A stretch of 64,000 nucleotides of DNA, taken from the NCBI GenBank assembly GCA_030248215.1, contig JASANG010001882.1, forward strand, positions 1-64,000. Reading direction: 5' to 3'. Under the pieces are notes generated by a model that worked only from the letters and a program-made list of their open reading frames with translations, was not told where the DNA came from and made no database searches. Shown in pieces: positions 11,601-22,045 of this stretch (the first letter of the stretch is position 1; the number at the start of each line of letters is the position of its first letter). This DNA is from Enoplolaimus lenunculus (Eukaryota; Nematoda; Enoplea; Enoplida; Thoracostomopsidae). Made by a program: the position numbers and the translations under genes.

Positions 11601-14600
11601 TAAATTAATGCAATAATTTTGTTCGAAATGCAATCTATGTAGTTTTACAAAGTGAAGAAATAAAGTACAGTACGCGGCGCTGTTCTCGACATTAAAACGT
11701 TAAACCGAAGATTTCTTGTTATAGTCTACAATATTTTTGTGTTCGATTCTAAAAACCAAAAAATAATTGGGCATTCTCTACTAAGCACTATATTGCATAC
11801 TCTACTGTCTGAAATCTAAGCCCAACGCAGTATGTGTACAGTATAGAGCCATACACGAAAATTTGGCTGCTGAAATTTGAACTCCCGATGTACGAATATT
11901 CAGTACAAAACCAACATGGCCGTAGTCAACTTCAGATGGCATAAGGAAAGCAAAAGCAAAACAATCTAAGAAGGGGTGTTTTGTTGATTTCACAAGGTTA
12001 CGTATGCGGCAAAAATTTTAGAACCGAAAATGAGTAGTAACATACTTGCGTTCAGTCACACGAACCACAGACGCGACTGTTCCTATCGCAGGGTTCAACG
12101 GGTCATATTCTTCTTCCGGCACCGTATCATCATCGTCTCCGCCCCTATCGTCAGTAGAATAGCCATTGCCCTCTCTGCTGTCGTACTCAACGCTCACTGA
12201 ACCGTGATGAGGCAAAGAGCTACCGCTGTTATTTTCTCCGATATGACTTCGTAGCCGTAAAGCGTCTTGCAAGCGGTTCGCAAATCTGCTTTCAACCTTA
12301 AAAATTACACAAACATTTAGCCGATTTTACGTACCAAATAGAAGAATATAAAATCAGATAAAATACGGAGTTGGCTTCGTCAAACACTATGTTACGAGGA
12401 CTCAAAGCTACTGCTATGTTGCAGACGCAGAGACAAGATTCATCTTGATACAATGTTGGCTAAATGTGAGGAACGCGTGACTTTTATTCGGCACTTGAAA
12501 AACAGCGAACGCCTAATTTCGCAGTGGACCAAATTATTCGAAGAGGTTTGATAAATAAGTATATCCAAGTTAACGACTGCTTAAATGACGCATACTTATC
12601 ATAACAGTTCAATTCTGCACGTACAGAAACTTAAATATTTTGATAGATATATGAATGGGATAATGAATACTGTGCGAAATAACTGTTAGCGTTGACAAAG
12701 CGAGGGAACTGCCTATTGCTACATTCAATTACCTGAAGACACATTAACCTAATTTAAACTACTAAAACAGATTTCATCCAATAACTAAACTACTTAACTA
12801 CGGAAGTCGTGTCGATCTCTAGTTAACTTTATTCTCTCGTGTCTCGATAGAAACTCACGTACCGTATCCGATTCTAAAGTCCGTTTCATCGGCCGGACAA
12901 CATTTGTCGGTGGCGGGACTACTTTGGCACCCAATCGACTATGTACAGACGACGAAAGCTTTGACACGGTCTTTCGACCCCCTTCATAGTGGAGTCGATC
13001 CTTAATTTGTACGTGACTTCGGCGATAATCGCTAACTTTGTCATCGAAGTCGTCTAAACATTAAACAAAGAAATTGCCAGCGTTTCATGCGAAAGATAAC
13101 ATTAAGAATTCTTGGCAACTGTTTCAAAATCGTGGTCGTAACAGAGCCAATGGATAGCATATTAACCAGGGGTCAAAGTTTGCAAAAAGATACGCTCCGA
13201 TTCGGCCGGATTCGGATTCTGTCGGATCTTGGATTCGGCGAAACCCTGTGCAAAGATAACGTAAAATTACAACAGGTGTTGAACATAATGCGCCATGGCA
13301 TTTGGTTCTTGTGCAACATTGCAGCACCACAAGCTCATCCGGAAAACCTACCTTCAACTTCAATGCTCAACTCATCCTCGACAGCTTTAAAGTGTTCTGC
13401 GCCATTATATCGGCTATTGTTCGAAACGCCACGGTCCGCACCTGACACCACTCGACTCTCACCACCAGTTTCACCACTGCTTCTGTAACGGTTTCGTCTC
13501 GCCTCATCCCGGTGTTTCGTGGAATCAGGTGAATGTCTATGGCGTTTATCACCAATTACAAATTCCTTGCTGTCATTTGCATCGGAAGTTGTATGATGAT
13601 GGGAGTGATTGTTATTGTTTCGTTTTAAACGGACCCGACTTGTGTCAGGCTTCGGTAACTTTTTATCACGAGATGAGGAGCTAAAGCACAAACAAACAAA
13701 AACAAAAATGTAGTCAGATGACGCAGCTATATGTTATACCAAAGTGGTTACAATATTTATTTACAATACTAACTTATTAAACCAATGTACAATATTATTC
13801 CAGCTTTACTGTTGTTGCGGATGTTTGTTCTATATTTTGTAAACGGCATTAAATCGCAGATATTAGCTGCATTGCTGATATACTACTCCTACTATACTCA
13901 TGTTTATTGTTTTTACTTCCGGTGGCCCGCACATTTAACAACTCGGATTATCATTCATACATACTAAAACTGTCCGACACCTTACGTCATCTGATCGATT
14001 CCTAACCATACATCACATACCTAACAAAACTTACCTAGACTCAACCTTAGTCTTGCCGCCAGCTGATCCGGATACGGACCACGCTTCCGCCCGATCATTC
14101 GACCTCCGCCATCTAGCAACAGTAGTGGCGGCGGCCACATCTTTGCGACTTTCGCTACGCCGACGTCTCGAAGATGACTGCGAGTCGTCGCCAGCGCCAC
14201 CGCTTCTGGTTGCGTCTTTACCACGGCTTCGATGTCGATCCACCGCTGCTTCTTGACTTTTAGACGGCAGAGGCGACCGGTCTCGTTTCGTTACTTTCAG
14301 TTTCTTATTAGCCGGAGGAGATGATCTTGTGTGATTATTGTGTTTTTGAAGCCGTTTAGACGTATCATCGGACTACAATGAATACTCACGGTAATCAATA
14401 CAAACCAACGCTGCCTATAACTACTGGAGGCAAGTTTGGATGCCCATACTAGCCCCTAAAGAACTTTCTTCGCCAACAAACAAATCTTATGACTGGAAAA
14501 TCATAATTGTCTTTACTAGAATTTTTGCCGCCCTCCCCACTTCACTTACAATTCTTAGTGGCAGATCTGCTAGACCTTGTCATTGCAAACGGGTGTAACT

Positions 14601-17478
14601 GTTAGAGAAGTGCCGATTAATCGGCAGTTTTCGTGAGTATCGGCATCGGCACTGCAAAAAAATTACCGATTCTTTGCCGATACTTTTCGCACAGAACAGT
14701 CAGTTGGAATGTTATCACTTTCATTTCTGAGCGCATATCAGTGTGTCTGGCAAGAATGGGAGGTCTCGGTCTAGGTCTCGACAAGTCTCTTGATTTGGCG
14801 GGTCTCGGTTTCGGTCTCGTTTTTTCAGTCTCAGTGGTTTGCAAGCCGAGACCAAAGAGGTGAAAAAGCGATAAACAATCACAAACATTTTCCCTGCATC
14901 GCAGCTTTGGCCCGGAAGTACTTGCGCATTTCGCCTACCAACACAGAAGCGAAGGATTGTGGAGCACCGCTACCTGGTTATACAGCGATTTGACAAACAG
15001 AATGACGCCTCCGGTTAACCAAAATTCTACTTTTTGAAAGGAAACCCAAAACACTTTGATTTTAATGTGACAAAGCATAAATAGTTGCATTTTCGCGTTT
15101 AAAACATTTAAGGCTTTGTGTAAAAAATTATGAGTCATCCGCATTTATAACGTCTACTTTGTACTGATGGTGTTCCGATACAATGGGATTTGTCCCGAGT
15201 CTGTTCGAAGGGTATGTGGGTACAGTAGCCAAGTGAAAAATAAAGTAAAAAAAATAAAGTTTGGAGTCGATTTAATTGGTATAAAACGGCAATTCAGAGC
15301 AGATAAAAATATTCAACGGTCTCGGTCTCGCTTTTTTCGCCGAAACCGCCCATCCTGATGTCTGGGCAGCTAAACTGTTATCTCTCTTTTTTGCATTTGT
15401 ATTTGAAAAAATTAATTGGAATGAACCATTTTTATAAAATTATAATCGTTTTGATGGTTAGGGTTTAAGTCTTTATATAATGATGTAATGTAGTATTCTA
15501 TCTGTTTATTAAGCATGGTGTACTAAAGTTGGAATCGGCATGGGCAAACATTTTGGTATCGGCACATCCCTAGTAGTAGTAACTGTCAGCGTTTAATTTT
15601 AAAAACCATACATACCGTTCGTTTTGGTCGTTGTTCTTTACCAGCTGACTTCTTATCATTGGCCGCTTTGCTTTTTCCATCGGTTGCTTTGATTTTTGCT
15701 GTGTTTGAAGTTATAGATGAAGCAATCGCAGCCGCCGGCGTCACGCCTTTCCCACTAGCTGAACCGCCGGACTGCACTGGTTTCAGTTTTGAAGACGCTA
15801 AAGTGTATAAGAACACAAGAATGGATAACTAATTAATAAGAATAAGCGCTACAATAGTCCAGAGAGTTTAATTTCACTCGATCTTTGAGTAAAATGAGCG
15901 TGAACAATGAACGTATTGATTGTCTTAAAACTGCCCATAACGTAAGATTGCTCAGGTAAACCGCGTAACCTGAAGGTGAAAACCCCTCATCTACAGATAA
16001 GCAGAGCTGAAACAAAAAGTAAAAATTAAGTACCTGCTGAGCTGATCGATTGCAAGCGATCAAGAACTTCATGAAGCCTAAAACAACCAAAACAACTTGA
16101 AACACAACACATTTTTAACACAAAACTTGTTTTAGAAGCACACTGGCATCAATTTGTTTACTTATATAAGTATCCATACTTGCTCATTTTCAATGACATC
16201 TGTTCAACAAGCTGCTTTTCCTTATTTGTACTAAAATACGCATTATATTCTAAATGGTGTACATGCTAATGATAAAATCATAACTCATGCGGCAGTATAC
16301 AAATTGTATACAATCTAAACAAAAGAAAATTGTATTACAAATCTGACTAGATACACTAACCAATTTGTGAAATTCTCGGAATTTTTTCCCAAAAACAAAC
16401 TCAGATCCTCGGTCATCTGTTCCTTCGATTTGCGGTTAGCAATCATAACCATAACATAATCTGGCAGTTCCTGGTCTGGAATTATTTATACAACTATTTG
16501 TAAACAAAATATATACAGCATATTTGGAATTATACTATTATTCGATTTTAGCGTTGGGTTTCATAAATCTGTATAGTTTGCACAATACGTGTTTATATTA
16601 AAATTAATTCCTGGCTAACTGTTCAATAAATTTTTGAAAATTGCTAACGATGATGCATTACAAAAAAACCAATTCATTGAGCAACACCCAATCTAGCGGT
16701 GTATTCATAGATATCCAGCAAAAAATACTTCAGTAGAATAAAAGATACAAGCTTCAAACCTTGTGAAATAATCATTCCATAGAGAAGCACATATATACTA
16801 GGTACGCCAAACTAGTATTCGGCGGGAACAGATAGGTAACCCATTAACATACTTACCCACATACGTGCCCAACTCTGCTATCTTCGCCTTGATGGCAGAC
16901 TAAAATATGAACATAACTGCGTATATACTTGAGCAGCCAAACGCAGCAGTAAACGTTACGCCTAAACATCATTTTTGTGTTACAGTATTGTACTGGAACG
17001 CTTCTGCTCGAAGCTAAAACGAAGGCCGCCGGCAGAAGAAAAAAACCAAACCAAACCAAAAAACCCAAAAAAAAAGAACCAAAAAAAAAAAAACCCCAAA
17101 AAAACAACATGGAACGAATTCAACTAAGGATGCTACCACAGCACTACATAGCCACTGCAACCGGTACGTGTGCACATGTACAGCAATCTTTTGTTTTATT
17201 GGTGACAATTGAGTGTGCAAGCAAGCGGGACATGCTTGTCCCAGAGCAGATGCAATATATGTAATGCATGATGCATCACGTATATGCTAAAACCGGAAGC
17301 ATACGGTCGACATAGCGCTTGTTTAAAAATCCGTACATCGCTAATTCAAAAACAACTCGTAACTCGTTTTTCAAGCTTAGTTACAAGTCCCTGTCCTACC
17401 TAGACTGACACCGCGCATATATACCGACATCCTACTTACCCTTATCTTGTTAGATATTTCTGATCCTTGGTAATCCAT
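3837..17478 (-). CDS. ZC3H14: ZC3H14/Nab2-type poly(A)-binding CCCH zinc-finger protein
   Basis: Nuclear polyadenosine-RNA-binding protein of the Nab2/ZC3H14/MSUT2 family, which controls poly(A) tail length and mRNA export (family knowledge). Exons read on the minus strand, 5' to 3': 17478-17440, 16899-16857, 16475-16361, 16078-16035, 15797-15616, 14372-14035, 13680-13352, 13053-12863, 12296-12046, 11311-11205, 9693-9478, 9134-8530, 7829-7081, 6654-5774, 5607-5193, 4930-4680, 3952-3837. Phases agree at every junction and total 4872 nt (1623 residues plus stop). The start MDYQGSEISNKIR matches the vertebrate N-terminus. The PWI-like domain contains ELPDYVMVMIANRKS. The middle is long, disordered, Ser/Thr/Arg-rich with polyQ. 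RFIVTLDG matches the conserved motif upstream of the fingers. At about 1620 residues it is twice the human length (about 736). The 3' end is uncertain: a strong donor (GTATGT) follows the last finger, so a further terminal exon is possible; unspliced reading stops at 3837. Confidence 0.9.
9971..10058. repeat. 88-bp foldback palindrome in a ZC3H14 intron
   Basis: Two 28-bp arms (9971-9998 and 10031-10058) are near-perfect inverted repeats around ACCCCCGCxGTGGGACCCGG-like sequence, with a 32-nt loop. It sits in the 9694-11204 intron. It is probably a small foldback transposon relic; its transcript would form a stable hairpin on either strand. Confidence 0.6.
10940..11105. mobile_element. Fragment of the CAGGGTGCAACC hAT-like family
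   Basis: GCCGGAGCCTCCGGCA and CTGGAGCTGGAGGTCAATTT resemble the interior of the complete copy at 60566-60930. The ends are not recognisable. It is intronic to ZC3H14. Confidence 0.35.
14600..15580. mobile_element. Diverged transposon relic in ZC3H14 intron 5
   Basis: Left side AGTGCCGATTAATCGGC with TATCGGCATCGGCA and right side GGTATCGGCACATCCCTA are roughly inverted. A similar fragment (GGGATGTGCCTATACCAAAA) recurs at about 17689. Inside lie GGTCTCGG-rich stretches (14760-14860 and 15315-15345) that recur at about 22195, suggesting a second relic inserted in the first. Confidence 0.4.
16035..17478 (-). CDS. ZC3H14: ZC3H14 exons 1-4: N-terminal PWI-like domain
   Basis: Four small exons (17478-17440, 16899-16857, 16475-16361, 16078-16035) join without phase conflict. 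Key pieces are SEISNKIR, then SAIKAKIAELGTYV, then DQELPDYVMVMIANRK with EQMTEDLSLFLGKNS, then FTNWLHEVLDRLQSI. This follows the vertebrate ZC3H14 N-terminus almost residue for residue; that region adopts a PWI-like fold needed for nuclear RNA export in yeast Nab2. The initiator ATG at 17478-17476 is chosen because the protein begins at the same place as its orthologues and a perfect GTAAGT donor follows at 17439. Exon 1 is only 39 coding nt. A low-complexity A/C tract and a SINE-like fragment lie in intron 1. Confidence 0.9.
17020..17110. repeat. A/C low-complexity tract in ZC3H14 intron 1
   Basis: Runs of A broken by CC and CCC (AAACCAAACC-type) over about 90 bp. Long open frames read here on the minus strand are only Phe/Gly-rich translations of this tract. 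Confidence 0.8.
17213..17412 (+). repeat. Diverged copy of the composite tRNA-like SINE unit
   Basis: CGGGACATGCTTGTCC, GCATACGGTCGACATA and CTACCTAGACTGACA occur in the same order as in the tandem units at 21081-22045. The tRNA-like head is missing or unrecognisable. It lies in intron 1 of ZC3H14, just downstream of the start exon. Confidence 0.55.
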
Positions 17479-18212
17479 GTAAATCGTTACGTATTAATAC
17501 ACTTATGTAAAACAAAAATACCATTTATCTGGAAAAATATACCTATATTTTGGCCTTGAAACGTTACCTAGAATTTCCTATATTTTGGCGGGCAGGGGTC
17601 ATATGGCTGCTGCACACCACAGTTCCTCCGCCCTCAGTTACCGCGGCACTATTTATATACTGATGTGGCCGCTAACACTTGCAAATAGGGATGTGCCTAT
17701 ACCAAAATTTTTGCTGATGACGATTTTTATTTTGAAATTTTGCCGATGCCGAACCGATGCCGATTCCAACTATAGTATACCACGCTTAATAAACAGATAG
17801 AGATTCCTTGTGTTTCGGTAACTAAATAATCAATTATTAGCTTAATTAGCATTCGGTACGTATTTTCGGTACGTGTTTTTGAACATCTTATTTAACACAC
17901 ATTTTAAGTATACCACGGGAATTGCGAATATTGGCGAGTTAGTTGAAATAGTGCGCTCCAGTAGCTTTCAGCCAGATTCTGAGGTATGACATACCACTCA
18001 TGTATCTGTATCGGTATCCAAATACCGCTATCGATTTTGGTTTTATGCGCATCTTCTTGCAGTATTGGTTTAATTCCTTATGCACATACGCATTAACAAA
18101 AACGACCGATGAACAGTATCCACCTAGCTTCGTAGTCAAATTCAGTTAGTATAATTTCAGCTTTTACATAAAGGTGGAATTAACTTTGTAAAATTTTAAC
18201 CTTTAAAGTAAC

Positions 18213-18380
18213 GGCCAATATAAAGTACAGGGGCTGAACAGTTTTATAAGCATATTCCTAAGCCTAAGCATACTAGAGCCAAAGTTTAAACCTAAGCGTA
18301 AGAAAGAAATATTCCTAAACCTAAAAACCTTAGCCTAAGCCAAGCAAAAAATTGTCTAAAGCTTAAGCACTGCAGCGCCC
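18213..18380 (-). mobile_element. GGCC..CAGGGGC MITE, truncated copy
   Basis: Begins GGCCAATATAAAGTACAGGG and carries the CCTAAGCCTAAGC interior and TCTAAAGCTTAAGC block typical of the family, in reverse orientation to most other copies. The far end is not recognisable. Confidence 0.6.
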
Positions 18381-18528
18381 AGTTGGAATTTTAGATCTAC
18401 GGATAAGTGAGTACTCTAAATGTCTTGTGGAGGTTATGTATACTGTTTCACATCTGTGCAATTCGTAAACGCAGCGAATTTAGGTAAAATGCAGATGTCC
18501 ATAGTACCAAGATTATATTCGCTATTTA

Positions 18529-19021
18529 TGGGTCATCCACGTTAAAATGCACGCGCCGATGTAATAAATGTTCCACCCACCCCATTAGGAACAGCATCAA
18601 AGTACACATGCTAGCTTGAGGCAAGGTACAGTTTCATAGCTGTACTAACATAGTGTTAATTGTATAGACTCTGTCGGAAGGAACTCATGAGAAATACATG
18701 TTGTCTGTAGGATGTCAGGACATTACGTTAGCACACGCGCACACATTTAAAAAGACACGCTGTGCACACATATTCGCACGCATGATTCAACGCAAAAAAT
18801 TGAGTCCATTCTGAGGGACTATGGACAATAACAGTTCCCGATATGATGTCAGGACAAATATATATATAGGCATAGAGCATATTCATTGTCTAAATGTTCA
18901 GACAATGACATATTGACATCTCAGACAGTGTATAAAGAGAGTGGGCAGGGACAACGTGGGCACCCAAAAGGAGGGACATTTTTTAACAAATGTGCGTGCA
19001 CTTTTTAACGTGGATGATCCA
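18529..19021. mobile_element. 490-bp MITE with TTA target duplication
   Basis: The ends are inverted repeats: TGGGTCATCCACGTTAAAAT at the left and the complement of TGGATCATCCACGTTAAAAA at the right, flanked by TTA on both sides (18526-18528 and 19022-19024). A 3-bp TWA duplication fits PIF/Harbinger-type elements. No transposase is visible inside. The right TTA is also the start of the TTAA of the next element. Confidence 0.6.
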
Positions 19022-19025
19022 TTAA

Positions 19026-19554
19026 CCCTTTCTCACATGAATATTTTATTGTTTCCCCTGAGACCTACTTTTATGCTAGGATTCGAACTCCATTGACTGA
19101 AGTGGGAGACGTATACCATCACCACTCAGCGACAGGAGCTTGACGCTCGAGCCCGAGGGGGCTCTTACATCTTGTGGTGATTTATATGTATACGTGTTGC
19201 AATTGTTAACCAGTTCTGACATGAATATTTTCTATTTTTTCTGAGACTTACTTTTATGCTTGGATTCGAACTCCAGTGACTGGAGTGGGAGGCGTATACC
19301 ATCACCACTCAGCTATAGGAGCTTGACGCTCGAGCCCGAGGGGGCTCTCACGTCTTGTGGTGATTTAGTATTATGTATACGTGTTGCAATTGTTCAACAC
19401 GGTTGCGACATATACTATTTAACGCATATACACTGCGCTGAGTTGCCTATAGGCAACTCAATGCGAGAAGGGGTTAAACACTGTTGCGATATATATTATT
19501 TTACATGTATACACTGCGCTGAGTTGTCTATAGGCAACTCTATGTGAGAAGGGG
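19026..19554 (-). mobile_element. piggyBac-like TTAA MITE interrupted by a second copy
   Basis: Outer copy: left part 19026-19205 (CCCTTTCTCACATGAATATT) and right part 19478-19554 (ending TATGTGAGAAGGGG). The start is flanked by TTAA and the end by ATAA. Rejoining the two parts across a single TTAA restores the sequence order of the intact copy at 56330-56587. A tRNA-like segment lies inside on the minus strand (GCTGAGTGGTGATGG as A box, GAGTTCGAATCC as B box). Confidence 0.7.
19210..19473 (-). mobile_element. piggyBac-like TTAA MITE, inner copy
   Basis: 264 bp with TTAA on both sides (19206-19209 and 19474-19477), inserted at the internal TTAA of the surrounding element. It contains the tRNA-like segment (minus strand) and the perfect palindrome GAGTTGCCTATAGGCAACTC at 19439-19458. 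Confidence 0.75.
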
Positions 19555-19748
19555 ATAACAAGAGTATGCAGCTGGACACATTCTGAGTAGAAAAGAATGC
19601 ACCCAGAACGGCTTGCATTTTTGGCCTACCCCTCCCCTTATTTACGACGGGGTACAACATGTGCGAAACAGGGCAGTTTATCTATCCGGCAACAAATTGC
19701 TCCGCTTATGATTTAATTTAATGTTATTGCATGTGACAGTGACCCCCC

Positions 19749-20710
19749 TCAAAGAAAGAGGGATCGGCCGAAAACGCAACGCCCTGTGGTACATTTTGTA
19801 CCATGCGCAACCCAAAAATTAGCACACTCTTGTATCATACATTCTTGATAGTATATTAAACTGAGAATTGTTTTAAAAGCCAGCACTTTTATAGTCGCTT
19901 TTAGACAGATTTTATGGAAAGGCTGGATTTCAGGAATAAATCGAGATCGGAGAGTCTCGGTAAACATTGACTTGAGTGCACCGTAGATTTAGGGTTCCTA
20001 AAGTTCCCCGTTTGATTTTCGAAAGTGGTCCAGGTAACAGCACCGACCTGTGCAGAAGTTTTCAAAAAGTAGTTTAATGCATCCGGATTCTGCAATGATG
20101 CCCAATTTTTGATGAAGCCATTTCTCGAGTAAACTATTTCAATTGAAATACAATGTTGCACGCTTTTTTTCGCAATTTCTAGACACCACAACGTGCACTG
20201 TGCAAGCATTTTGTGTCCAAACTTTGTGTTGTAATTATAATTTATATGGTTAACAAATAAAAGGTTACATTTTGTTATAGTTTAAGTCTCTCATTAATTT
20301 TGGTCTGATCTTCCAATCCAGCTAATTTCTGGGGTACATATATACTGAAGTCCAGAACTCAAATTTCAGTTCATTTCTTCAGCGTTGCCACAAGTTCCGT
20401 TCCAGATTTGTAATAACCACCAATTTGCGCTAAAATAGTTGATAACATCATAAATGTGTGCTAAGGTTTGGATCTTAATTACCGGTGTTGCAGGGCTTTT
20501 AGTCAATTGAATCGAAATCGCTACTACCTTTCCGGAAATTGGTTAGCTAGTGAATACAGGGACGTTTTTAGATCGATTTTAATGAATCTGGTATGACAAA
20601 GTAACTCCCAATCCACCCACAGATGCAAGTTATTGTTATGCAACAATTGCTTATTACATTGACTTTCTGGACCGCTATAATATGCCAGGCGCTTAAGAAC
20701 AGTGAACATT
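19749..20710 (-). pseudogene. Cluster of open stretches, possible decayed coding region
   Basis: On the minus strand several neighbouring open stretches have protein-like composition without low complexity: one from 20709 (HNNNLHLWVDWELLCHTRF), one around 20480-20370 (LAHIYDVINYFSANWWLLQI) and one of 102 residues from 20209 (KTSAQVGAVTWTTFENQTG). I recognise no family. They are in different frames and no convincing splice set joins them, so this may be a decayed gene or chance. Confidence 0.2.
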
Positions 20711-21080
20711 TTTCTTCGTTTTTTCTAATATTTTTAATATTACTGCCATTGACTTTAACTAATTTTTGTCAATCGTCAGATTTGTTTATTCAGCAGATTC
20801 TAGCAACGGCAACCGTTGATATTTGTTGCAATATATTGTTGAAAACAGACTGTATTTTGAGTTGCGATTGTAATATCCGCGTTATAACATACGTGGTGGG
20901 ATCGGACATTTCATTAGTATATATTGATTTTATTTACGTTAATTTGTGTAAAGATTTTTTGGTTTATAGCAAGCTTTTGTGGATCTTACCGGCGCTAATT
21001 TTTTGCGATGGCTGGACTGGCACGGATGGCTTCAGTTCTGTCAAAGTTTCAGCATTCATTTTTGAAGTGAGTGTCAGTTT

Positions 21081-22045
21081 TGTAAGCATTTGAGACATGC
21101 TTGTCCTGGTGCATATGCAATAAAAGCAATGCACGCTGTGTTGTATGCTTGCTGGCAGCACAATGTCGACACATATAGTCGACGATAGAAACAGTTGGAG
21201 AGGCGGGCTGCGAGGCGCAGTGGTAACAGCGTCTGACTGACACGCAGAAGGTTGCTAGTTCGAAACCACCCGTAACCCGCTTTTCCAGCTGCGTGGAAGA
21301 AAGGTCTGATGTCCCGGTTCCTACCTAGACTGACATGGGGGCCACGCCGGGAGCGCAATGGTAAATTGCCGCGCTATGAACACGGTATTCAGTCGAAAAT
21401 AGGATGGACGGTCAAGGGACGACCTTGTTGAAAATAAGGGCATGTAAGCATTTGAGACATGCTTGTCCTGGTGCATATGCAATAAAAGCAATGCACATTG
21501 TGTTGTACTGTCGACATATATAGTCGACGAAAAACGCAGTCGGGGAGGCGGGCTACGTGGCGCAGTGGTAGAGTGCTCGCTTAAGGATCCATGGGCTAAG
21601 AGTTCGATCCCCGCTCAAGCCCGCTTTTCCAGCTGCTTAGTTGAAAGGTCTGATGTCCTGGTTCCTACCTTGACTGACATGGGGGCTACGCCGTGAGCGC
21701 AATGGTAAACTGCCGCGCTATGAACACGGTATCCAGTCGAAAATAGGATGGACGGTCAAGGGACGACCTTGTTGAAAATAAGGGCATGTAAGCATGTGAG
21801 ACATGCTTGTCCGTTATGTGCATATGCAATATAGTGCAGTGCACTGCATGTATGCTAGCTGGCAGCATACGGTCGACAAATATAGTCGACGAAAAATGCA
21901 GTTGGACAGGCGGGCTGCGTAGCGCAGTGGTAGAGTGTTCGCTTAGGGTCCGTAGGCCGAGAGTTCGATCCCCGCTCGTGCCCGCTTTTCCAGCTGCTTA
22001 GTTGAAAGGTATGAAGTCCCGGTTCCTACCTTGACCGACAAGTTT
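21081..22045 (+). repeat. Tandem array of three composite tRNA-like SINE units
   Basis: Units start at 21081, 21443 and 21787 (spacings 362 and 344 bp), each with the same opening (TGTAAGCATTTGAGACATGC). Each holds a tRNA-like head with A box (GGCGCAGTGGTA) and B box (GTTCGA), followed by CCCGCTTTTCC, which offers a Pol III T-run terminator, then GGTTCCTACC. The first two units also carry a second, weaker tRNA-like segment (GAGCGCAATGGTAAA) and end at GAAAATAAGGGCA. The third stops after the first head. Head 1 of unit 1 (GTCTGACTGACACGC) differs from units 2 and 3 (CTCGCTTA..), so heads have been exchanged or mutated independently. Confidence 0.75.

Noticed and set aside
16853-17110. Phe/Gly-rich minus-strand open frame
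   Set aside because: Translation of the A/C low-complexity tract; the real exon in it (16899-16857) uses another frame fixed by the PWI-like domain.
20623-21093. 156-residue plus-strand open frame, hydrophobic and Cys-rich
   Set aside because: It runs into the start of the SINE array, has no family features, and composition matches AT-rich non-coding DNA; no splice or start context supports it.
21546-21625. Functional tRNA-Leu-like gene
   Set aside because: A and B boxes and an outer GCGGGCT/AGCCCGC pairing are present, but the T stem and part of the canonical acceptor stem do not pair and the sequence is part of a repeated unit; treated as a SINE head.
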